Source: a virus
IMG/VR virus record: IMGVR_UViG_3300020446_000026
Coordinates: 1-39,147 of that record
DNA: 39,147 bases
Reading direction: 5' to 3' (one strand)
In this document: in pieces, positions 1 to 12,100 of the stretch
Layout: the number at the start of each line of letters is the position of its first letter
Numbering within the stretch: position 1 is the stretch's first letter
The notes under the pieces: generated by a model
Seen by the model: the letters and a program-made list of their open reading frames with translations, nothing else
Databases searched by the model: none
What the model was told of the DNA's origin: nothing
Position numbers and translations under genes: made by a program

Positions 1-174
1 ACCCGCACAAGTAGCACTAGCTCTAGTAGTACTAGCTCTAGTAGCAGTAGCTCAAGTAGCAGTAGCTCAAGTAGCAGTAGTTCAAGTAGCAGTAGTTCAA
101 GCAGTGGCGGCGGCGGTTCAAGTAGCGGCGGCGGAGGAAGCTCCGGCGGCGGTGGCGGAGGATATAGTTACTAA
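1..174 (+). CDS. C-terminal end of a Ser/Gly-rich protein (partial)
   Basis: Reading frame 1 is open from the first base to TAA at 172-174, so this is the last 57 residues of a protein that starts upstream. After T-R-T it is almost pure serine with two threonines, then glycine-rich blocks, ending G-G-Y-S-Y. The serine stretch is built from 15-base units. No catalytic motif is visible. Such tails usually act as flexible linkers or low-complexity ends on virion proteins, and the structural gene downstream fits that, but the identity of the protein is unknown. The stop overlaps the next start as TAATG, which suggests translational coupling. The G+C content is clearly higher than in the neighbouring genes. 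Confidence 0.8.
   Translation, partial: TRTSSTSSSSTSSSSSSSSSSSSSSSSSSSSSSSSGGGGSSSGGGGSSGGGGGGYSY
10..99 (+). repeat. Six tandem 15-base coding repeats (Ser-rich)
   Basis: Six in-frame 15-base units run head to tail. Units 1-2 encode S-S-T-S-S and units 3-6 encode five serines each (for example AGTAGCAGTAGCTCA at 40-54 and 55-69). Units 3 and 4 are identical, as are units 5 and 6, which points to recent slippage or duplication. The units mix AGT/AGC and TCN serine codons. The repeat is inside the reading frame and is not a CRISPR or regulatory iteron. Confidence 0.9.
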
Positions 175-3100
175 TGTCTTATGACGATAACCAAAATGAT
201 CCTGCACTTCCTGCAGACAAGCCTATCAAACGTTCTAGTATAAATCATTTACCTAAATATTTTAGATCAAGGTACAATAGAAAATTTTTGAGTGCAACAT
301 TTGATCAAATGATTCAGCCAGGCGTGGCCGAAAAAGTCAACGGCTATTATGGACGAAAGATTACAAATGCGTATACAGCTGATGATAACTATGTAGGTGA
401 TGTGTCAAAACAGCGTGAAGACTATCAGTTTGAGCCTGCTAGTTTAATTAAAGACACTTTAGGAAATACAACTTATTATAAAGACTATAATGATTATACA
501 AATCAAATAGGTAACTTTAATGGTGCAAATAAAAATCATGATAAACTTAATGCACAAGAATATTATGCATGGGATCCGCATATTGATTGGGATAAGTTTG
601 TAAACTTTAGAGAATACTATTGGTTACCTACTGGACCTCAAAGTGTTCCAGTAGCAGGACAAACTATAGATGTGGTTAGTACTTACACTGTCACAGCACA
701 AGAAAATCTTGATAATAAATCATACATATTTTCTCCAGATGGAAAAACACCAAATCCCACTCTTAAATTATATAGAGGTATTACATATAGATTCGAAGTT
801 GATGCTCCTGGATTGCCTTTAGTGTTTAGAAGTAAACGTGTAGAAGATCCAACTTTTAATATCATACAAGATTCATCTGATTCAACAGATAAAGGTACTA
901 TAGAATTTAGGCTTGATCAAAGTACTCCTGATGTAATTTATTATATGAGTGATAATGATCCTGGTAGTAGCGGAGTCATAGAGGTTTACAATATTGAAGA
1001 AGCAACAAAAATTGATGTGGACGCAGAAGTTGTAGGTAAAAAAACATATAAGACAGGCAACGGATTCGAACTTACAAACGGCATGAAAATTTATTTTATA
1101 GGTAATGTCACACCTAGTTCGTATGCGGAAGGCGAATATTATGTTGAAGGTGTAGGGAATGAAATCAAATTAATTAAAGAAGATGCATTAGATGTACCTA
1201 CAACATTTACAACTAATATTACAAATCCTTTTGATGATGGAGCATTTGATAGATTGCCTTTTGGTCAAAGTATTGGATATCCACTTACCAGAGATTATAT
1301 TTTAATTAACAGGAGTGCAATAGATGGTAATTTATGGAGTAGATATAATCGTTGGTTTCACAGAGATGTTATAGAAAAAAGTGCAGAAATAAACAACCAG
1401 CCTGTAGACGTAGATCAAACTACTAGAGCAAGTAGGCCGATTATTGAATTTGAAGCAGGCATAAAACTTTTTGATTTTGGAACAAAAAACAAAACAGATG
1501 TAGATTTAGTAGACATTTTTACTACAGATGTAAGATCAGTAATTGAAGGTGCTACTGGATATAACATTGACAATATAGATCTTTCTGAAGGCATGAGAAT
1601 ACTTTTCTTAGGCGATAAAGACGAACGTGTATACGGTAAAATTTTTAAAGTAAAATTTATTTCTTTTGAAAGTAGAATACAAATTGCATTAGTAGATGAA
1701 ACAGATACTGATCCTATTGAAAATGAAACTGTACTAGTAAGGCAAGGCGATGTTTATAAGGGTAAAATGTTTTATTTCAACGGCACTGAGTGGAAAAATG
1801 GACAGGATAAAACAGATGTGAATGTAAGTCCATTGTTTGATCTATGTGACAAAGATGGAAATAGTTACGGAGATAAAACATTATACAATGCAAGTAATTT
1901 TACAGGTAACAAATTATTTTCGTATAAACAAGGTTTAGGAGCAAACGATACTGAATTAGGATTTCCTCTGTCATACCGCAACATTACTAACAGTGGTGAT
2001 ATACTTTTTGATTTTGATCTACTAGGTCAAACTTTCACATATCAAACTGATAACAGTTTATTTGATGTTAATTCTGATATTGCATTTTTAAAAAAATATT
2101 CTACAATAGATAAATTTACGTTTGAAACAGGATACAAAAAAGCTGAAACACTTAGCACACAAAAAGTTGAAAGACAATATGTGTATGATGGAACACAAAC
2201 AACATTTGATATAGATCATTACGATGAAAGTGCAAAATTAACTGATCTATGGTTACGTGTGTACAAAAACAATGAGATTCAAAAATTAGGAATAGATTAT
2301 ACAACCACTCAAGATGTTAACAATGTAAAGCAAATTTCTTTTACAAAAGATTTAAATGTAAATGATGTAATACTAATAAAAACAAAATCTGCGACAGAAA
2401 AAAATGATAACGGTACATATGAATTTCCAATTAACTTTGAAAGAAATCCTAAAAACAAAAATGTTACAGAGTTTACACTAGGTGAGGTAAATGATCATGT
2501 CAGCACTATAGTTGAAGAACTAGATAATTTTGACGGAGCATTTCCTGGAAAAAGTAATCTACGTGATTTAGGACAGGTTACTGTATACGGAAATAGATTT
2601 GTAAAACACAGTGGATTAATTAATCATTCTTTATATCATTTGACTAACAATGAAAGTAATGTAATTAATTCTATAAAGTTTGCTAGAAAAGAATATGGTA
2701 AATTTAAACGTAGATTTATTCAGGTTGCAGAAACATTAGGTTTCGAAGGAGATATTAAAACACACGTAGACTTAATTCTTACAGAAATTAATAAAAGTAA
2801 AACAGAAACTAATCCGTTCTTCTTTAGCGATATGGTTCCATTAGGAGCAGCCAAAGAATTAAGATATGAAATAGAAGACGCTAACAATACTTTTTTTGCT
2901 TTATCAAAAGTATTTGATAAAACTGTGTTAGATAAAAAAGCAGTTACAGTGTATCTAAATGGAGTGCAATTAACACACGGAAAAGATTATACATTTAACA
3001 CAGAAGGCTTTGCTGTAATAACAGCTACAAAGGCAGAAAATGATATAGTAACAATTTATGAATATGAAAATACAAATGGTAGTTATGTACCTGCTACTCC

Positions 3101-6100
3101 TACAAAATTAGGACTTTATCCTAGTTATGAGCCAGCTAAGTTTACTGATACAACTTACCGAACAACTGTAGACGTTATTCAAGGACATGACGGAAGCATA
3201 GTAAAAGCATATGGTGATTATAGAGATAATTTGATTTTAGAATTAGAAAGAAGAATTTATAATAATTTAAAAATGTCCTATGATACGTCTGTGTTTGATT
3301 TAACAGATTATATTGAAGGTGATGTTAGAAATGTAAACACTCCTAAAAATAATTTAGACAGGGCAATGTTAAGTGATTTTATAGAATGGACTAAAATTGC
3401 AGATACTGAATACACAAAAAATAATTTTGTAAGATCAGATTCATTTACTTTTAATTATGAGTCAATGCAAAGTCCATCTGGAAAAGTTCTTCCAGGATAT
3501 TGGCGACAGGTATACATGATGGCTTATGATACTGATCGCCCACATAGTCATCCTTGGGAAATGCTTGGTTTTACAGTCAAACCTACGTGGTGGGAAACCA
3601 ACTATGGGCCTGCACCATACACCGGCGATAATTTAGTTATGTGGCAAGATATAGAAAAAGGCAAAATAGCAGAACCAAATAAAGTTGCTAAATTTGTTTC
3701 TGTATACGAACGTCCAGGTTTGACTAATCATATACCATCTGGTCCTAACGGGGAACTACTAAGTCCGATAGCAAGTGGATACGCACAAGGATTTACCAGT
3801 ATAGGTATAGAAGACAACTTTAAATTTGGTGATGGGGCACCTGTTGAGAGTGCTTGGCGTAGGTCAAGCGAGTATCCGTTTAGTTTGATTAGTAGTCTTA
3901 TCTTAAATGCTCCGTCAAAAATGTTTGCAACTGCCTTTGATAGACAACGACAGGTAAGAAATGTAGCAGGCATAATAGTATATAAGGATACTGGAAAACA
4001 AATAGAACTAGATAAAATTGTTTATCCTGCATCTGTTTCCGATACAACTCAGACGTATACAAGTGGATTTGTAAATTATGTAGCTGATTATATGTTTCTT
4101 GATGTTACTACAAGTTATGAAGATTACAAAAACAATATTACAAATATACAAAACAACATAGGATTTAAAATTGGTGCCTTTACAGAAAAATCTAAATTTA
4201 AACTAATTTTGGATAGTAGAAGTCCAACTAATGAAGGTAATGTGTTTATACCTAACGAAAATTACGAAGTATTTTTAAATACCAGTACACCTATAAAAAC
4301 TGTTGCATATTCAGGAGTGATTGTTGAAAAAGTTATAGGTGGATACACGGTAAAAGGATATAGCAATACTAGTGCAACTTTTAAAACACATCCTGTAATC
4401 AAACAGCAAAAAGATCCTGTAATAACAATTGGCGGAATAAGTGAAGACTTTTTAAAATGGGCATCTGACAAGTATTACGAAAAAGGGTATATTTTAGAAT
4501 ATCAAAGTGCATTTTATAGAGTTACAGAATCCCACACAAGCGGAGGAACACTAGACGGAGATAAAACTGTAAAATTAGCAGAATTACCTATGACTGGTGG
4601 AGTGAGAGCAAGTTTTGCAAAACTATACAATAGAGATGTGATAAAAGAAGTAGGATACGGCACAACCTTTGATACAATACAAGAAGTTGTAGATTTTATG
4701 ATAGGATACGGATCTTGGTTAGAAGAACAAGGATTTGTGTTTGACAACTACGAAGGTAACGAAGCAGTAGTACAAGATTGGAAATACAGTGCAAAACAAT
4801 TCATGTTTTGGACCACACAAAGATGGGATAACGGAACTTTAATTACATTATCTCCTGCGGCACAATATCTAAAATTTGTAAGTCAATATAGTGTAGTGGC
4901 AAATGTATATGAAACTATTTACGGCTACAGTTTAGTAAAAGCTGACGGGAAAAAACTTAATTCAGAATTTTTAGCTGTAGGAAGAGAAAATCCAAACGAA
5001 TTCTATATTCAAACTAGAAACACAGCAGACGGTATATATGCTGTGACATTGCCTTTAGTTCAAAAAGAACATGTAGTACTGTTAGATAACCGAACAGTTT
5101 TTGGAGATGTCATATATGATCAAGAACCTGGATACAGACAAGAACGTATAAAGGTTGCTGGCTATAGAACAGATGAATGGAACGGCAGTATTAGTATTCC
5201 TGGGTTCTTTTATGATGGTGCAAAAATTGTGCAATGGGAACCTTGGTCAGATTATGATATTGGTGCTATAGTTAAGTACAAAGAATTTTATTATGCTGCA
5301 GATCAAAAAATACCAGGCACAGAAACATTTATTGACAAGCAATGGAATAGACTTACAGATAAACCTGTAGGCGGATTATATTCTAATTGGGATTATAAAT
5401 CTATACAATTTACAGATTTTTATGATTTAGACAGCGACAATTTTGATGTTGAGCAACAAAGACTTGCACAACATTTAATAGGCTATCAAAAGAGAAAATA
5501 TTTAGAAAATATTATAAATGATGATGTAAGCCAATATAAATTTTATCAAGGTATGCTTCAAGATAAAGGGACAAAAAATTCTCTTACAAAAATGTTTGAT
5601 GCTCTTGCAAGTGCAAATAAAGATAGTTTGCAATTTTATGAAGAGTGGGCAATAAAAGACGGACAATATGGTGCTGTTGATGGATTTCAAGAAGTAGATT
5701 ACATTCTTGATGAAAATAAATTTAGACTAGCACCACAACCTATTGAACTGGTTAACAGTGTTGATACTTCGTCAACTGATCTTGTTTATAAAATACGTCC
5801 TTATGAAGTATATCAAAAAAGTGACGATTATTCACATGCACCTTTTCCAACAAAATATATAGAAGATACTTATGTAAGAAATGCAGGTTATGTAGATTTA
5901 GATGATGTGAAAGTAATTGCTAACACATATGATGAAATTGTAAATTTAACATTTCAGGATCTACGTCAAGGTGATTATGTTTGGGTAGGTACTGACAATA
6001 GATCGTGGAGTGTGTACAAATATTCCAATACAACCAATAATATTATTAGTGTTACAGGCGGCACAGATGAATTTACCTTAAATTTGAAAGAAACATTTCG

Positions 6101-9100
6101 CAGTGTAGCAGTAAATGATATTATCGGAGTGTTTGACGTCACAGAATTAGACGGATTTTACAAAGTCAAATCAGTATCAGGAGATAAAATTACACTTATA
6201 AATGATACAGACGAAGATATAGAAGATATAGAACGTTGTGTAGGTTACATCACTAATTTTGTTAAAGTAAGAGCCAGCAATGTTGATGATGCAAATAAAA
6301 TTGCACAAAGTAATTTAGAAGATGGAGATATTCTTTGGATTGATAAAGCCTCTGATGATAAGTGGGCTGTCGTAAAAAATTCTAGAGATTATACTCTGCA
6401 ACAGACTGTAGAAAACCAAAATGGTGACGACAGTGCATTACACAACTTTGCAAGTAGTATTGCAGTTAATAAACGTAATACTGTCCTAGCAGTTGGGTTG
6501 CCAGACTATGATAACGGAAAAGTGAATGTTTACAACAGATCTAGCGAAGGCAATAATTTTATTTTAGTTGCAGAACTAGTGCCTTTAACAGGCGCGGCTA
6601 TGGATAAAGAAAGATTTGGCGCAAGTGTAGATGTAAGTGAAGATGGAAAATATATTTACGTAGGTTCTCCACACGCATCAAAAGTTAAAACACGCTACCA
6701 AGATGAATTTATTGAAACAATTGATTACCTAAAAAATGATATTGTAAAATATGATAACAGTTTATGGAGAGCGGGTGTAGGAATACAAGGAGCTGAAGCA
6801 TCTATTAATTTTCAAAGTTTTGCAAGTGTAACACAGATTAGAATTGCACTAGGATTAATTGACGAAATAGATGATGCTCCGGTTGTGCTTGCATCTGGTA
6901 ATTATCCTTTTACTAACACAGCAACTGATCATGTTATAGTTAGAGCTCCTTTTAATCAGTATGAAGGCTCAAAAATTGGAGATACAATTACTCTAAAATG
7001 GAATCAAAGATCCAATGCCTATCAAAATAAAAATTCTATTCAGGACGTAGCACCCTTTAACGGCATATACAATCCTATAGTAGGTACAGACTTCATAACA
7101 GGAGATCACCAAATACTTTATAAAGTAGATGCAGTACTGTATGTAGATGCTGCTACTAATGTACCTGTAGCAGGAGACACAGTAGAAACTTCTGGTGCTA
7201 TAGGCACAGTAGCATACAAATATAACGAGCAAGCAAGAGTTGCAATTTATATGAAAGATGTTAACGGAACTTTTCCAACTACAGGAAGTTTATTTTTAAC
7301 TAACGGCGACTTTGTTGGAGAATATGAGAAAAAATTACATAATGATATTTCAGGTTCTGATTATTCAAGCCAATGGGGTGGATATTGGGTAATTGATGTT
7401 GGATTGGCTTACAACACCGGACCGACCGAAACTTCTTTAGGAGATAGCGGTAAAGGACTTATATATCAAGATTTTACTCCAAGTGGACAAACCAACCAAA
7501 ATAGAAGATACTTTAATGTGTTAGATGTTGATGATGACAGCACTGTAAACAGTGAAAACACAATAGGAAGTTATATTCGCACATTGAGCACACAAGGTGC
7601 TCCAGGAGCAGGCGGAGTTGTAAGTCCAATATACAGCGATCTATATGTTATGAAAGCTCCTAAAGCATTAACTGATAATGTAAATGCTGGAGATAAAATA
7701 AATGTATATGTAGATCAATTATTGCGTTGGAGTGATAATAGTTATAAAAATATTACAGATACAGGGCTTACTACAGCAATAACAAATAAAGAACAAACTA
7801 TTACAGATATTTGGGATGGATATATTAATTTTAACTTCACTAAATTTGATAGTTTAGGTAATCCTTTTGAACCAGTAGTGCTAGGAGGAGGTGATACACT
7901 TCGTGTACGTGACCTTGGTACAGGTGCTGAAGCAGATGTTGCGTTTTATTTGAGAAATGGTTTGAATGGAACAATATTTGTTAAAAATTCTACAGGAACA
8001 TTTAGTTTAGGTAATGATTTTGGAGATAACGTTGAAATAGAATTTATAGGCGATGCCGGCAGAACAAATCCAATTTATCAACCAGATCGTGTATTTGGCC
8101 AGATAGACAGTGTTGGTTTTAGTTATGCACCATTTGGTATAGGTAAGTTTTTAGTATTTTCTGGAGCGCCAGCAATAGTACCAAATAATAATATTTTACT
8201 TGAATCTGAATATTGGTTTTATGACGAAGCAGAAGTACTTGGTATTCCAAGACAGGCTAATATCCCAGGACCAGACAGTAATGATTGGGAAGAAGTATTT
8301 GCTATCCCAGTTGATGCCAATGCAGAAAATAATTTAAGCGACCTTTTATATGAAGGTATGTTTAGTATTTTTGAACGTAATCCTTCAGGCACTTATGATC
8401 CTCAAGGATATTACATAAATGAATATAGGGCAAGTAATCAATATTTAGGCACTACAGTCAAAGGTGCAAAAAATAATGATTTGTATAGATTATTTGTTTA
8501 TGCTTCGCAAGATGGTAATAACGGTAAGATATATCAGTATAAAAAAGGTATAGAGAACAATGTAACTTTTGATTGGGATACTGCGAGAAATAAAAATTTT
8601 AAAGGCGAATTTAGTGATACCAAAGCGTACAAAGAAAACGATATTGTTTATTTAGACGGTACTTTACTAATTGCACAAACAAATTTATCAGCAGGTCCTT
8701 TTAATAGTAGTGACTGGACAAGTACCGACGATCTAATAGATTATGTTGGATATTTGCCTAATGATACAAACCTTTCAGTAATTAATGATAGTACAGACGG
8801 AAGCACAGTGCTTGATCAAGAATCATTAGGAGTATTTGGCAAAACAATAGATACAAATTCAAACGGTGATGTGCTTATTGTAAGCGTAACATATGATGAG
8901 GCTAAACCTAATGGAGTTGTTGTATACAGGGTAGACAACGGATTTTTCCAATTTGATCAATTAATAGAAGCACCAAGTAAAACAATAGGCTTTGCAGATA
9001 GTATATCTATATCAGATGACGGAATGAGTATAGCAATAAGTGCACCTTTTGATGATGAGAAAGATGCAGATCAAGGAATAGTTTATATTTACAAACAAAA

Positions 9101-12100
9101 AGATGGAAAATTTATTTTAGATCAAACTCTACACAGTCCAAAAAATGAAAGAGCAGAGCAATTCGGAACAACAATTTCGTATACAGGAGATGTCCTCGCT
9201 GTTGGTAGCCGGAACGCTGACAGCATTTTTGAATCTACACTAGATGTATTCAGTGAAAAGAAACAAGGAGAAACATATGTAAATGATCCTACAAGTCCTC
9301 CAACTAGATCTCCAACTACATTTGATAACAGTTTTACTAAATTTAGAAAAACAAATGTAGATGATGGTGTTGTATATGTTTATGAAAATATAAACGAAAA
9401 ATTATTGTACGCAGATATAATACAATTAAACAATGCAAATGTTGATTACTTTGGTAGAAATGTAGAAGCAAGACAAAATCATGTATATGTAGGTTTGCCT
9501 AGATTAGAAACAGCAAGTCGATTAGGAGCTTTTGTTGATTATAGGATACAAGGAACAGTATATGACAATATTAGAACTCCAAAAGATCCAGTAGATCTTA
9601 GTAAAATTAAAAAAGTTGTTTTGTATAACACAAAAACAAAAGAATTACTTGCATACTTAGATTATATTGATGTGTTACAAGGAAAAATTGCAGGAGTTGC
9701 AGAACAAGAATTAAGATACAAAACATATTATGATCCTGCTACATATACAACAGGCACAGATGTTGTAGTGGATAAATTGAATACATGGGGAACTGAACAG
9801 GTAGGTCAACTATGGTGGGATCTAACTAATGCAAAATTTTTAAATCCATATCAAAATGATGTAACATACAGTACAAATAATTGGAATAAACTTTTTAGTT
9901 CGGCAACAATAGATGTATATGAATGGATAGAATCTACACTTACTCCAGAGCAGTGGAATGCACAAGCTGATACCAATGATGGATTAGCTCAAGGGATAAG
10001 CGGCCAATCAAAAAGCACTACAAACTATGTTCTTAAAAAAGTATATGACAGTATTAGCCAAAGTTTTGTAGACAAATATTTTTATTGGGTCAAAGATAAA
10101 AAAACAATTCCTAACAATGAATTCAGAAATGAAAGTGCTTTTAATACTGCCCAGCTTATTGCAGATCCTTATTCTTACGGATATAAATTTGTTAGTTTCT
10201 TTAGTAACAATCAATTTGCAATTAATAATTGTGATACATTAATCGAAGGCAAGGATGTTGCGTTGAGTGTTCAGTATTACACATCAGATAATCAAGATAC
10301 AAACATACATAATCAATATCAAATTTTGACAGACGGATTGGCAAGTAGTAAACCAAATAGGGATATAGAAAGAAAGTGGTTCGACAGTTTAATTGGATAT
10401 GATACAAACAATAGGCCAGTGCCAGATACTACATTAGGTGCAAAAAAGAAATATGGTATTTTAAACACACCAAGACAAAGTATATTTGTTAATAATGTAG
10501 AAGCATTAAAACAAACCATAGAACGTATAAATGGTGTTTTAATAAAAAATTTAATTGTTGAAAATAAAAACTTAACTGGTTTAGATTATAAAGAAAATTT
10601 TCCAAGCAGTATTTCAAGATTATATGATACTTCTGTAGATACTTTTGCAGAAATAGAACTTATAGGTGTAGCAAAAAGTAAACAGGCAGTGCTTAGTCCT
10701 GTAATAGAAAATGGAAAAATAGTAAGAGTGAATATAGTTGATCCTGGAAGAGGATATCTAGTCTCTCCTACATATACTATTAGAGGCGATAGTGGAGAAG
10801 GTGCTGATTTTACATTTACTATTGATAACGCCGGACAAATAACTAATGTAGTTGTAAATAATCAAGGACAAAATTATGAAAACACTACATCAATAGAAGT
10901 AAGAAAATTTGCAGCACTTGTAAAAGCCGATGAAACTATTAATGGTAAATGGGCTATTTATGAAAGATTAAGTGATACTAATAGTTGGAATAGGATAAAA
11001 AGCCAAGCATACAATACAACATTATATTGGGAGTACGCAGATTGGTACGACACTGGTGTAAACGAAACAATTGATATTGATTATTTAATTGATTATTCGT
11101 ATCAACTAGATGGTCTAAATGACGCAATTGGTGATATAGTCAAAATAAGCACTATAGGCACAGGTGGATGGTTGTTATTACAAAAAATAGATGAACAAGT
11201 CACTACAGATTACACAGTCAATTACAAAACTATAGGTAGGCAAAATGGTACAATACAGTTTAAGCGTGGTTTATATGATGTAAATGCTAATTTAAACGGT
11301 TTCGATAGTATAAGTTTTGATGTGCAGTTCTATGACGCACAACCTACTGTAGAACAACGTAGAATTTTGGAAGTTATACGTGACGATATATTTACAGTTG
11401 AACTTGAAGAAGAATATAACAAGTTATTTTTTGCTAGTATAAGGTATGCATTTAGTGAGCAACCTTACATAGATTGGGCTTTTAAAACAAGTTTTGTCAA
11501 AGCCCAGCATAATGTAGGATCACTAAGGGAAGATATTACATTTAATAATGATAACTTGCCTAGCTATGAGGATTACTTAGAAGAGGTTAAACCTTTTAAA
11601 ACAAAATTACGTGAATACCTTTCAAGTTATGAGAAGATCGAACCTACCAATACTGTAATTACAGATTTTGATTTAGCACCAAGATATGTTGAAAGCAGGG
11701 GAATACAACCTCATCCATCACAAGTTATACAAGATATGATAGTAGGTACAGAATCAGATATTACTACCTATCCTTATAGACACTGGTTAGATAATGCAAG
11801 CTACGAAATAAAGAGTGTTAATATTTATAATGGTGGTTCTAAATATAGTGAACCTCCTGTAATTACAGCAGTCGGCGGCGGAGGCACAGGTGCTAAATTT
11901 AAGAGCTATCTAGGCGTAAATGGCACAATAGTAAAGATAGAAGTAATTAATGAAGGAAGTGGCTATATAAGTGCGCCTACTCTGGAAATTAATGGCAGCA
12001 ATCCAGACGGAACTGATGCGAAAATTAGTGCAGTAATAGGTCATCAAACTGTTAGAAGTTTCTTGACAAAGGTCAAATTTGATAGGATAAGTTCTAGTTT

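Noticed and set aside
10-99. Short tandem repeats considered as CRISPR or origin iterons
   Set aside because: Units are 15 bases without spacers, in frame, and encode a serine run.
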